A stretch of DNA of 64,000 bases from JAAUUE01 sp943370025 (GCA_943370025.1 CALRPI020000011.1:1-64000), one strand, 5' to 3'; positions 43,991-51,485 are shown, counted from the first letter of the stretch. A program made the numbers and translations. Notes: generated from the letters alone by a model not told the origin.

Positions 43991-45091
43991 TTAGCTTAAG
44001 GATTCTGAGAGGTAGTCAGCAGTTGCCTCTACTAGGGCGATCGCTTTTTCGTAGAGCATTCGTGTGGGACCTAAAACTCCCACACTGCCTACATTTCGAT
44101 TGCCCTGTTGGTAGGGAGCTGCAATCAGGGTACAGGCACGCATAGGCTCTAGGGGGTTTTCTGTCCCAATTACTACCTTGACTCGTCTCTGTCTAATGGG
44201 GTTGGAGACAGGGTTATTAGGAGCATCAAAGATCACCTGCCACACTTGATCCTGTTCTTGTTCTAATAGATGCAATAACATCTGGACTTGTTGCAATTCG
44301 GAAAATTCTGGCAGGCGGAGGGCATCAGCCACCCCATGAATCATAATCGGGGCTGCACCTGTGGGTTGGCTGCGGCGTTGCAGTTCGGTGAGGATATTTT
44401 GCAAAACATCGGCATACTTGGCAAACTCTCGATCGAGTTCCTGCCAATCAAGGGTGGCTAATTCCCCTAAGCTCTGTCCCCGGAGTTGTTCCAAGAGGAA
44501 ATTGGAGAGGATCTGCAACTCGCGATCGACCAATTCGGCATCGGGCAACTCATCCCCCATGGGTAAATCCATCAGAATAGATTGAGTCAGGTAGTTATCG
44601 GTAACCACGATCAGCATCACCTTGGAAGGGTCTATTTGCACCAGTTGCAGGTGGCGCAGCCGATTATGGAGGGTTTGGGGCAAGGTGATCAGCGTAATAT
44701 AGCCACTCAGGGTTGCCAAAATTTGGGCTGCCCCCCGGATCACTTCTTCAAAGTGGCGTTTGTCTCCGAGGGCATTGATTCCCGCTGGATGTAGTTGTTC
44801 TCGAAACGAAAACTCCATTTGTTTGCTGATATCTTCTGGTGGATACAGCAGTTGATCTACATAGATGCGATAGCCGGAATCAGAGGGGACTCGCCCAGCG
44901 GAGGTGTGGGGTTGATACAGTAAGCCAGCTTTTTCTAACATCCCCAAGCAAGCCCGAATCGTCGCCGGACTGATGTTTAAGTTATAGTCAGCCGCTAAAA
45001 CTTTGGAGCCAACGGGTTCCGCCGTGGCAATGTAGTGCCGGACTGTGCAGGCTAGGATGTGTTGTTGTCGATCGCTTAAACTTACTTGCAT
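43991..45091 (-). CDS. hrcA: Heat-inducible transcription repressor HrcA
   Basis: HrcA represses chaperonin genes by binding CIRCE operators and is kept active by GroEL. The 366-residue product has the N-terminal winged helix (QHILACTVRHYIATAEPVGS, NISPATIRACLGMLEKAGLL, HTSAGRVPSDSGYRIYVDQL), a GAF-like central domain (TLITLPQTLHNRLRHLQLVQ) and the C-terminal VLGPTRMLYEKAIALVEATA. Length is normal. No CIRCE-type TTAGCACTC/GAGTGCTAA repeat is visible in the 100 bases upstream, so autoregulation is not apparent. It is the first gene of a four-gene operon. Confidence 0.95.
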   Translation of the reverse strand: MQVSLSDRQQHILACTVRHYIATAEPVGSKVLAADYNLNISPATIRACLGMLEKAGLLYQPHTSAGRVPSDSGYRIYVDQLLYPPEDISKQMEFSFREQLHPAGINALGDKRHFEEVIRGAAQILATLSGYITLITLPQTLHNRLRHLQLVQIDPSKVMLIVVTDNYLTQSILMDLPMGDELPDAELVDRELQILSNFLLEQLRGQSLGELATLDWQELDREFAKYADVLQNILTELQRRSQPTGAAPIMIHGVADALRLPEFSELQQVQMLLHLLEQEQDQVWQVIFDAPNNPVSNPIRQRRVKVVIGTENPLEPMRACTLIAAPYQQGNRNVGSVGVLGPTRMLYEKAIALVEATADYLSESLS

Positions 45092-45140
45092 GGCAAAACT
45101 ATGAATATCAATTACCTAAATCCAATCCCAGTCCTCTAAT

Positions 45141-45203
45141 ACTATAGCAATCCTCATTGATTGTTGAATTTTAGAGGGTTGAGAATGGCTCTCCCTAAGG
45201 GTG
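45141..45203 (+). repeat. Half of a family E hairpin repeat
   Basis: The left flank TATAGCAATCC and the arm AGGGTTGAGAATGGCTCTCC are present, but the second arm is missing. It marks the start of a 45.1-45.7 kb stretch made of debris: a 3' flank similar to that of the TPR gene (45247-45310) and an orphan NACHT tail (45591-45645). Confidence 0.55.
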
Positions 45204-45246
45204 ACAAATCGATTCCATCATGGTTGAATTGTTTCGGTGAGAAGGG

Positions 45247-45575
45247 GATTTTGGTGGAGATGGGTCGATGTGAAGAGGAAAAATCGGGAATCTGGCGGGG
45301 ATTTTGGGTTTGATGAGAAGATTTGGGTTAACGTGAATTCGATGAAAATCCCTAAAACCTTAGTGGTTTCGTTCTCACGTTGTGCAGGATTTCCTCAGGC
45401 TGGTTGAGCGAAGTCGAAACCAGCCCCCTAGAGCCGGACTTCGACTTCGCTCAGTCCTCATCTTGTCCAAGTTGAATTCGATCATCAGGCTTTAAAAAAA
45501 CATCGAACTCTCGTTGGATTAGATTCCCGACTTTTGAGAGCGCTGGCATCTTTTTGAATTTGGTATAAACTTCGA
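45247..45575 (+). repeat. Copy of the TPR-gene 3' flank
   Basis: The sequence around GGAGATGGGTCGATGTGAAG (45250 onward) matches the reverse complement of the end and 3' flank of the TPR gene (about 31220-31275). It covers that gene's last codons Gly-Asp-Gly-Ser, its stop and the AGAGGAAAA that follows. A second block, TTAGATTCCCGACTTTTGAG (45525 onward), matches the reverse complement of 31190-31215. In this copy the blocks are separated by about 230 bases instead of being close together. Confidence 0.6.
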
Positions 45576-45590
45576 TCTTGATTTCACGCC

Positions 45591-45645
45591 CTATTTGGGG
45601 ATGTATTGGGCGGCGAAGCGATCGCGGAGGAGGGCATGATGAGCG
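45591..45645 (-). pseudogene. Orphan C-terminal tail of a NACHT-type gene (copy 1)
   Basis: The minus strand reads HALLRDRFAAQYIPK and a stop. It is closely similar to FVHAFLRDHCIAQYTP near the end of the NACHT protein at 46477-48714, in the same orientation. The upstream part is absent, so this is a leftover 3' end. Confidence 0.6.
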
Positions 45646-45681
45646 ATCGCATTCCTTCACTTCAAATTAACGGGGGTGCGA

Positions 45682-46062
45682 TCATTGCCAATTAAGTATA
45701 GTTAAACTCGTTACCCTCGCAAATTCTCTATCTGCCGTCACCAAATTTGCTGAATTTTGGATTGCTATTGCTGCAATAACTGCATCTGGTAATTTCAAAC
45801 GATGTCCTTGGCGAATTTCAATAATTTTCTCAATCAAAACAGCATCAATTGAAACTAAATCTAGAACCTCAACCCGTTGCAGAAACTGGTCAAAAATCTT
45901 ACGATCATCTTGAGTAAGTCCGGGAAATACTAGAAACTCAATTTTGCTAATGACTGAAATTCCTAACCAATCAGCATTTTTAAGTAAGGCCGTAAGTTGA
46001 ATATTTCCTTGAAGTAGAGCTACGATCGCATTCGTATCTAATACATAACGATTACCACTCAT
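45682..46062 (-). CDS. VapC-type PIN-domain toxin
   Basis: A 126-residue PIN-domain RNase toxin. The acidic catalytic residues are in place: MSGNRYVLDTNAIVALLQG supplies the first Asp (YVLDTN), SVISKIEFLVFPG the conserved Glu, and RLKLPDAVIAAIAIQ the third acidic position, with VTADREFARV the fourth. Such toxins cleave tRNA or rRNA when their antitoxin is degraded. The gene overlaps the upstream antitoxin gene by 11 bases, the usual coupling. The module lies in a region full of fragments of conflict genes. Confidence 0.88.
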   Translation of the reverse strand: MSGNRYVLDTNAIVALLQGNIQLTALLKNADWLGISVISKIEFLVFPGLTQDDRKIFDQFLQRVEVLDLVSIDAVLIEKIIEIRQGHRLKLPDAVIAAIAIQNSANLVTADREFARVTSLTILNWQ

Positions 46063-46306
46063 CTCGCAAATTCCTCTGGATTGTTACTGCATCTCCCTGC
46101 CAATTTAATCGACCTACTAAATCGGAGAAATCATAATTGGGCTTCTGCTTCTCATCTGATGAGCTTGGATTCAAATCTATTAAAACTTCACGTTCTTTTA
46201 GCAAAATTAACGCTGCTCCTATCACTTCTGAAGCTGATGAGTATCTACCGTTTTTGACTGTTGACTGAACAAATTGTTCTAATTCAGGAGTTAAGGATAT
46301 ATTCAT
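46052..46306 (-). CDS. CopG/ParD-like antitoxin partner of the PIN toxin
   Basis: An 84-residue protein beginning MNISLTPELEQFVQSTVKNG and continuing RYSSASEVIGAALILLKERE. This is the ribbon-helix-helix DNA-binding domain of ParD/CopG antitoxins (a beta-strand, then two helices). The C-terminal half, DFSDLVGRLNWQGDAVTIQR, would bind and block the toxin. Pairing a ParD-like antitoxin with a PIN rather than a ParE toxin is a frequent mix in cyanobacteria. Dimers would be expected to repress the operon promoter upstream of 46306. The toxin start overlaps its last 11 bases. Confidence 0.82.
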   Translation of the reverse strand: MNISLTPELEQFVQSTVKNGRYSSASEVIGAALILLKEREVLIDLNPSSSDEKQKPNYDFSDLVGRLNWQGDAVTIQRNLRDEW

Positions 46307-46366
46307 GATTTTGAGTTGCTAATTAGAATCAAATAATCTTTCTTAAGAATAACAAAATTTCATGTT

Positions 46367-46443
46367 CTATTTGGGGGTGTATTGGGCGGCGAAGTGATCG
46401 CGGAGGAGGGCATGGACAAAGCGATAGCCACCACCGACACGCT
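46367..46443 (-). pseudogene. Orphan C-terminal tail of a NACHT-type gene (copy 2)
   Basis: Between a TAG (46441-46443) and another TAG (46367-46369) the minus strand reads RVGGGYRFVHALLRDHFAAQ followed by YTPK. This matches RRVGGGYRFVHAFLRDHCIA in the complete NACHT protein just upstream. It is a second, shorter 3' end lying about 110 bases beyond the real gene's stop. Confidence 0.65.
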
Positions 46444-46476
46444 AGAGAAAACCGAAGTCAGTTGCCCAACAATAAA

Positions 46477-48714
46477 TCACTTGATTGTTTTTTTCTTCCT
46501 TTGCCAATAGTTTTGATTAGTTGGGGTTTTATCCCTTTGCCAATAGTTTCGATTAGTTTGGGTTTTCTTCCTTTGCCAATAGTTTCGCTTCTCGACTATC
46601 GCTCGATTCAGTTGGTGTGGGGTGTATTGGGCGATGCAATGATCTCGAAGAAAGGCATGGACAAAGCGATAGCCACCACCCACACGCTGAAGAAAACCAC
46701 GCTCTGTGCAGTAGCGGAGGAATTTGCTGTAGTTTAAGGGGCTATAGCCGAAGAGCCAGAGGGTGAGGCGGAGGGAGTAATGGGCGATCGCGCTAGTCAA
46801 GCCTCCATTAATAGCACCTAACAAAAAGCCAAAAGCTGCCCCTTGAGACAGAATTACGTTTAAGGTTAAGGGTTTATCGAAATAGTGCAGAGCGATGGGA
46901 ATTGTCATACCGAAGGGAATAAACATTAAACCAAAAATTACTGAGTTAAAAATTGATTGATGAATACCCTGATTATCTTTAGTTTTGGTATCAATCTCCA
47001 CACCAGTAAACGATTTAACCAGCCCTCCAACCAGCCCGAAAACCAGCCCGAAAACCAGCCCGGAAACCAGCCCGACAACCAGCCCTCCAACCAGCCCTCC
47101 AACCAGCCCGGAAACCAAGTCATTATAAAAATTTCTTGGCGCTTCGCGCCAAGAAATTTTTATGGTTTCAACAGTTGCAATACTACCAGTCCCTCCAACC
47201 AGCCCGGAAACCAGCCCGACAACCAGCCCTCCAACCAGCCCTCCAACCAGCCCGGAAACCAGCCCTCCAACCAGCCCGAAAACCAGCCCGACAACCAGCC
47301 CGACAACCAGCCCGTAAACAAATTTTTGCCAGCGTTTTGCTAGAAACCTTGGCTGTAATTTCTCAATAAAAAACTCCGTTTGATTTTCCTCAATTAACCG
47401 CCATGCCAACCAACCCAGCCAAGCCTTGGTTTTCTCATCATCCTTGTAGGGCTTCTGACCATGCTTAGTTGCGGGTAAATTCTTTCCTCCCACATAGCGC
47501 CGCTTTAACCGCTCTGCAATATACGCTTCAAACAAAACCCGCCGCCACTCTTCAGCGCTTTCTTCCTTTTGCCACATCTCCCCCGGCAACCCACCACTCG
47601 CCAACACCAAAATCGTTAACAATAACGGCGATCGGGCTAATCCCTCCATACTGTCCATAAATCTATTCAAAACAAGATGATAACTCTCTTGCTCCACTTT
47701 CTCCATTAGATTTAAATGACTACAAATTGACTCATAAAATTCTGCTGATTTCTCTTTTTCTTCTGCATCAATGTACTTAAGCCATAGCTCACTCAACAAT
47801 TCAAATCCTGCTTCTCTTAACTTTTCTCTCAATAGTTGAGGAAATAGATATCTTCCCTTCCAACCCATTACATCAATGTCCTGCTGCACCGCCTCCCACA
47901 GCCACTCACACCCCGCCCCCCGCAGAAACTTCTCGATCTGCCCATCCGTCAATGGCTGTAAAATCACCGCCCCGTTCAATCCCAGATTAGCCTCATAGTT
48001 CTGATACTCCTCCCGCCGCGAACACACCACCAACGGCACACCACTCCAAGCTGGCAAAAACTCATTCAACGCCCCCACACAAGTCTCCTGCCGCTCCGAC
48101 ATCAACTCATCTAGCCCATCCAACAACGGCAGTATCCGCCCCTCCTCGATCCACTTCTTGGCAATATCCTGCCGCACCCCATACTTCAGCTTCAGATCCG
48201 CCACCATCCAACTGGGAATATCCTTAAACTCCGGCTTCCACGCCGACAGGTTCAATAACACCGGAACTGGTCGTGAAGCATTCTTGTCTGCCCGTTGCAC
48301 CAACTCCTCCGCTAGTTGCAACAACATCATCGTCTTCCCCGATCCCGGCGCTCCCAAAATCAACAACCGCCCCCCAATGCCGGGTCTGTCGAAAATATCA
48401 ACAATATTCGTCCCCTCCGGGCAGCGCTGACTCGGCTGATTCCCCAACTTCACATCCACCGCCCAAGGCTGAATCACTTGGCTGGGGTCTTCTTCCTTGT
48501 TCAGTTCAATGTAAACCCGATTGTGCAGAGATTGTGCCAACCGTCCCGCCACCTCATTTTTCACTGCTGCCAGTAGTTTCGCCTCACTCGAATCTCTTAA
48601 TTTAGCTGGTGTCTGCTGATAGTTGTTATGAATATCACCCTTAGCATACTGTCCATGATTATTAACTTCCTCGTAATCACCGCCATCAGTATTGATATCA
48701 CGTCGATCGATCAT
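46477..48714 (-). CDS. NACHT NTPase with N-terminal Gly/Asn signalling-like motif and GLV-repeat membrane region
   Basis: A 745-residue STAND protein. Residues 1-35 carry the motif RDINTDGGDYEEV and HGQYAKGDIHNN, shared with the small protein at 50149. NACHT follows: Walker A GAPGSGKT (121-128), Walker B ILPLLDGLDELM and LVVCSRREEYQNY. A helical region precedes a membrane part (about 465-640) made of GLVxGLV repeats such as GGLVSGLVGGLVGGLVVGLV, interrupted by IKISWREAPRNFYND, which is encoded by a perfect DNA palindrome (47125-47163). The end has VGGGYRFVHAFLRDHCIAQY and then three copies of an NYWQRKK-type unit from a 42 bp tandem repeat (46477-46600). It is probably a membrane-associated immune-type sensor, by inference from the family. 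It is convergent with nothing and monocistronic. Confidence 0.87.
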   Translation of the reverse strand: MIDRRDINTDGGDYEEVNNHGQYAKGDIHNNYQQTPAKLRDSSEAKLLAAVKNEVAGRLAQSLHNRVYIELNKEEDPSQVIQPWAVDVKLGNQPSQRCPEGTNIVDIFDRPGIGGRLLILGAPGSGKTMMLLQLAEELVQRADKNASRPVPVLLNLSAWKPEFKDIPSWMVADLKLKYGVRQDIAKKWIEEGRILPLLDGLDELMSERQETCVGALNEFLPAWSGVPLVVCSRREEYQNYEANLGLNGAVILQPLTDGQIEKFLRGAGCEWLWEAVQQDIDVMGWKGRYLFPQLLREKLREAGFELLSELWLKYIDAEEKEKSAEFYESICSHLNLMEKVEQESYHLVLNRFMDSMEGLARSPLLLTILVLASGGLPGEMWQKEESAEEWRRVLFEAYIAERLKRRYVGGKNLPATKHGQKPYKDDEKTKAWLGWLAWRLIEENQTEFFIEKLQPRFLAKRWQKFVYGLVVGLVVGLVFGLVGGLVSGLVGGLVGGLVVGLVSGLVGGTGSIATVETIKISWREAPRNFYNDLVSGLVGGLVGGLVVGLVSGLVFGLVFGLVGGLVKSFTGVEIDTKTKDNQGIHQSIFNSVIFGLMFIPFGMTIPIALHYFDKPLTLNVILSQGAAFGFLLGAINGGLTSAIAHYSLRLTLWLFGYSPLNYSKFLRYCTERGFLQRVGGGYRFVHAFLRDHCIAQYTPHQLNRAIVEKRNYWQRKKTQTNRNYWQRDKTPTNQNYWQRKKKTIK
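46493..46600. repeat. 42 bp tandem repeat at the 3' end of the NACHT gene
   Basis: Nearly three in-frame units containing CCTTTGCCAATAGTTT, spaced 42 bases apart, encode the repeated NYWQRxKTxTNx tail. Being a multiple of three, copy-number change would keep the frame. Confidence 0.75.
47020..47330. repeat. Low-complexity CCAGCCC repeats encoding GLV repeats, with an inserted palindrome
   Basis: Many short units of AACCAGCCCTCCAACCAGCC type encode GLVGGLV-like membrane sequence of the NACHT protein. In the middle, 47125-47163 is a perfect palindrome with 18 bp arms (ATAAAAATTTCTTGGCGC) around TTC, quite unlike its surroundings. It is read in frame without stops. Confidence 0.8.
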
Positions 48715-48846
48715 GGCTACTCACAAACTAGGTTTAGTGCTTCACTGGAGTCAATCCTCAAAATTAATTAAATTATAGAACCTCCACCCCCTACTCAGGC
48801 TTTTACTTTATGCTATTAAACATCAGCCTCCTCTGTGCCTAAATCT

Positions 48847-49410
48847 ATGACAGCCTCCCTCGCTCAAACTTTGACGATCGAACAATTTCTTCAGCTTCCC
48901 CACCTAGAGGAATCTCCCCCTTGGGAATACATAGATGGAGTGATCAGCCAAAAAACCATGCCCAAAACTCGCCACTCCATCTTGCAAAAACGATTATTGA
49001 CAGCGATCGATCGCCATAGCCAAACCCACACAGCCTTACCAGAACTTCGGTATACTTTTGGTGGCAAATCGATCGTTCCAGATATTGCCGTGATTGCTTG
49101 GAGCCGGATTCCAGTCACAGAAAACGGAGAACCAGCGGATGATTTTTTAGAGGCTCCTGATTGGGCAATTGAAATTCTTTCTCCAAATCAAAAGGCAAAT
49201 CGAGTGATTGAAAATCTCTTGTATTGCCTAGGGCATGGCAGTCAGTTGGGTTGGATGATTGACCCCGATGATTATTCGATCTTGGTATTTGCTCCCCAAC
49301 AGGAACCCCGTGTATGTAGAGATAATTTGCTCCTGCAAGTATTACCGGGAATTGATCTGGAAATAACATCTCAAGAAGTTTTTGGATGGCTACAGATCAG
49401 CAAACCTTGA
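48847..49410 (+). CDS. Uma2 family endonuclease
   Basis: A 187-residue Uma2 (DUF820) nuclease-fold protein. The typical start TLTIEQFLQLPHLEESPPW and EYIDGVISQKTMPKTRHS are followed by the PD-(D/E)xK core: SIVPDIAVIAWSRIP (Pro-Asp), DWAIEILSPNQ (Glu and the conserved Ser-Pro) and LGWMIDPDDYSILVF. The ATG at 48847 is preferred; a GTG at 48835 would add four residues. The HIP1-rich coding sequence looks native. The role of Uma2 proteins is unsettled. It diverges from the NACHT gene, with about 130 bases between. Confidence 0.9.
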   Translation: MTASLAQTLTIEQFLQLPHLEESPPWEYIDGVISQKTMPKTRHSILQKRLLTAIDRHSQTHTALPELRYTFGGKSIVPDIAVIAWSRIPVTENGEPADDFLEAPDWAIEILSPNQKANRVIENLLYCLGHGSQLGWMIDPDDYSILVFAPQQEPRVCRDNLLLQVLPGIDLEITSQEVFGWLQISKP

Positions 49411-49470
49411 GATTTCAAAAATGATATTTAAAGCCTGATGCGATCGATCATGGCTGACCATAAGCTAGGG

Positions 49471-49836
49471 TTAATCGTTAATTGGATTATAGAGCTTCAG
49501 CCCCTCTATCCACTGAAAATCTCTCACATTTCGTGTCACCAAAGTTTTGTCATAAACAATAGCCGTTCCCGCAATAATCGCATCCCCCAAAGACATCCGC
49601 CGCCGCTGACGTAGAGAAACTGCTGCGTCAATAATATTGGATGCGATCGGCAAGATTCTTGCAGTCCGAAAGAAGTTTTCCAAAACTATCTTCTCTGCTG
49701 GCTGCAAGTTATGATACCCCAATACTTCCACACAACTAATTTCCGAAACATATATTTCCTGCTCTGTCAGCAATTGTCTAACTCCGGGATACACTCGTTG
49801 AGTTGAATAAATAACAATGTTGCTATCAAAAATCAT
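49471..49836 (-). CDS. VapC-type PIN-domain toxin
   Basis: A 121-residue PIN toxin beginning MIFDSNIVIYSTQRVY, with the first Asp in FDSN. The second acidic residue is in VSEISCVEVLGYHNL, the third in RRMSLGDAIIAGTAIVY (GDAIIA is the PIN hallmark) and the last in LVTRNVRDFQWIEGL. All catalytic acidic positions appear intact. The ATG shares one base with the antitoxin stop at 49836, so the two are translationally coupled. It is the last gene of a three-gene minus-strand operon that begins with the small motif protein at 50532. Confidence 0.87.
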   Translation of the reverse strand: MIFDSNIVIYSTQRVYPGVRQLLTEQEIYVSEISCVEVLGYHNLQPAEKIVLENFFRTARILPIASNIIDAAVSLRQRRRMSLGDAIIAGTAIVYDKTLVTRNVRDFQWIEGLKLYNPIND

Positions 49837-50144
49837 TAATCCTCCCGTCCCGGTAAAGGTCTATCTTGGCGTTGCTCACGCTGCCATGCCACTAAATCTA
49901 CCCCCGGCATGACACCTCCACGATCATCAAGGCTACTCACAATTTCTACCAAACGTTGCCGCCTCTCTAAGGGCGACAGTCCAGGTTCTGCATCTTCCAT
50001 AACCATTGCTGGAGTTGATTCAGTCGTCTTTAGAATAGACGTATCAAAAAATTCTAGAACCTGCATTTTTTGTTCGATCGACATCTTGCGAATGCGATTG
50101 AACAGAATTTCTTCCAGTTCCGTTGCTGTCTTGATTTGAGTCAT
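49836..50144 (-). CDS. Antitoxin-like partner of the PIN toxin, 102 aa
   Basis: A 102-residue acidic protein with an N-terminal helical part (LEEILFNRIRKMSIEQKMQV) and a flexible C-terminal half (SSLDDRGGVMPGVDLVAWQR, then REQRQDRPLPGRED). That layout is usual for antitoxins paired with VapC in cyanobacteria: a DNA-binding or dimerising N terminus and a toxin-wrapping tail. I do not recognise a specific Pfam family. Its stop overlaps the toxin start by one base and its start is 4 bases after the preceding gene, so all three are co-translated. Confidence 0.72.
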   Translation of the reverse strand: MTQIKTATELEEILFNRIRKMSIEQKMQVLEFFDTSILKTTESTPAMVMEDAEPGLSPLERRQRLVEIVSSLDDRGGVMPGVDLVAWQREQRQDRPLPGRED

Positions 50145-50148
50145 CGTT

Positions 50149-50532
50149 TTACTCCTTTGGTTTCGTCTTCTGCCAATCCTTATAAGCTTCCACTAGGGGA
50201 GCTACGAGGGGATGATCGACACCCTTTTCAATTGCTTTGATCGCTGCTGCCTGCCCCGCACTAAATAACCGATCTTTTAACTTGCCATCACCTTTGATTT
50301 TTTCCAAAGCCGCCGTAGTTGCTGCCGTCTTACCTTCTGGGGTATCAATCCCATAGGTCTTCCCAAGCTGTTCTAACAATTCCTGAATTTCCGCCGCCGC
50401 CTCGGCGAGGGTTTGTTGCTGTGCCCCAGAAAGATGATTGATAATGTCACCTTCTGCATACTGACCACTATTGCTAACATTAATTTCTCGATAATCACCG
50501 CCGCCCGTATTGATTGTGCGTCCTTCTGTCAT
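50149..50532 (-). CDS. Small protein with the NACHT-type N-terminal Gly/Asn motif
   Basis: A 127-residue protein. Its N terminus, RTINTGGGDYREI and SGQYAEGDIINHL, is the same motif as in the NACHT protein at 46477 (RDINTDGGDYEEV, GQYAKGDIHNN). The rest is helical: AQQQTLAEAAAEIQELLEQL, then a Thr/Ala-rich stretch and SAGQAAAIKAIEKGVDHPLV, with a lysine-rich end. Short Gly/Asn motifs of this sort at the ends of NLR-like proteins and of their effectors can work as amyloid-like or homotypic adaptors (known for bacterial NLR systems; assignment here is inference). It heads an operon with an antitoxin and a VapC toxin, 4 bases apart. Confidence 0.72.
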   Translation of the reverse strand: MTEGRTINTGGGDYREINVSNSGQYAEGDIINHLSGAQQQTLAEAAAEIQELLEQLGKTYGIDTPEGKTAATTAALEKIKGDGKLKDRLFSAGQAAAIKAIEKGVDHPLVAPLVEAYKDWQKTKPKE

Positions 50533-50658
50533 AGGTTTAAAATAATCTAGGTTTTATCTCATGATATGGCGACTCTTAGAGGTCATCTATAAATAGCCTC
50601 TTAATTTTGCTGATACCAATCATATCTGCCACGGGAAGGTGCAAGGCTTAGGAAAGCA

Positions 50659-51024
50659 TTAATATCTAGGCACGGAAGGATCAACAGCACTAGAGTAGGC
50701 ATCAATTCCACCCACAATATTTTTTACCTGCGTAAAACCTTGAGTCACCAACCATTGGCACATCTGGGAGGAGCGCACCCCGTGATGACAGAGGACTAAG
50801 GTTTCTTTGTGGGGATCTAAGCTAGTAGTAATGCTTTCTGACCAGATCGGAAACTCACTGAGAGAGAACATCTGAAAGCCGGGGAGACTGGCAATCTCTA
50901 GTTCCATCGACTCCCGCACGTCCACTAGTTGGAAGTTTTGGACAATCTCTGGGGTGAGACTGTTGAGAATTTGCCCTAATTCCATAACACTAATTTGAGC
51001 TACGATCGCATTGGTGGAAGACAT
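50659..51024 (-). CDS. Rhodanese-like domain protein
   Basis: A single rhodanese domain of 121 residues from the ATG at 51024 (MSSTNAIVAQISVMEL), chosen because a GAG purine site precedes it and the longer frame to 51066 runs into a repeat remnant. The domain has VQNFQLVDVRESMELEIASL (the CH2A-like start), then the active-site loop LVLCHHGVRSSQMC, with the catalytic Cys in CHHGVRS, and QVKNIVGGIDAYS at the end. Such proteins move sulfane sulfur between donors and acceptors, or act as sulfur carriers or sensors. The acceptor is unknown and no partner gene is adjacent. Confidence 0.88.
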   Translation of the reverse strand: MSSTNAIVAQISVMELGQILNSLTPEIVQNFQLVDVRESMELEIASLPGFQMFSLSEFPIWSESITTSLDPHKETLVLCHHGVRSSQMCQWLVTQGFTQVKNIVGGIDAYSSAVDPSVPRY

Positions 51025-51128
51025 ATTATTTCTCAGTTGTAATAGGTAATTTATAAATTGACTCAAAGGTCATAGTTTCCGCCCCGGCTGAGGTAGAAAC
51101 TGGGGGTTTCTGATTAAATTAGTTTTTA

Positions 51129-51221
51129 TATAGTTATCCTAAATGAATTTAGAATTTTAGAGGGTTGAGAACGGCTCCCCCTCCGGGGGAGCCGTTCTCA
51201 ACCCATTTAGGATCGCTATAG
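51129..51221 (+). repeat. Family E hairpin repeat, copy 3 (TCC loop)
   Basis: Perfect 20 bp arms GGGTTGAGAACGGCTCCCCC (51162-51181) and its complement (51185-51204) around TCC. They sit within the usual ends ATATAGTTATCC and TAGGATCGCTATAG. The flanks have the same orientation as the copy at 1393-1486, whose loop is the complementary GGA. Confidence 0.8.
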
Positions 51222-51289
51222 TTAAGATTTCATCTTAGCTCAAGGTTAGGAATTATTGAAAATCAGAACAGAAATAATCCAGCAGAACT

Positions 51290-51398
51290 TACAGCACTTT
51301 GCGTTCAAATGAGACACACTACAAATATTGCAAGTCCTATCAATGATGGGTTTGAGAGTGGGCTTCGACGACCCTCAGCCCACTCTCAAACTGCTGTA
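51290..51398 (-). repeat. Family B hairpin repeat, copy 5
   Basis: It runs from TACAGCACTTTGCGTTCAA to CTCTCAAACTGCTGTA. The stem tip contains GGCTTCGACGACCCTCAGCC, a tip sequence also seen in other families (for example near 1300 and 52325). The 51067-51485 gap holds this, the family E copy, a family C remnant and no gene. Confidence 0.78.
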
Positions 51399-51485
51399 TG
51401 CAATTGCAGGTTTTTGCGAGGGTAGAGCGATCGCAAAAACCTAGATACAGCATTTTTTGTACAAATAAAGCACACTACAGAAGCA

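Noticed and set aside
45000..45190. CIRCE operator upstream of hrcA
   Set aside because: No TTAGCACTC-N9-GAGTGCTAA or close variant is visible.
47020..47330. Plus-strand open frames made of NQPSNQPENQP-type repeats
   Set aside because: They are antisense shadows of the GLV repeats in the NACHT gene, which has a full domain structure on the minus strand.
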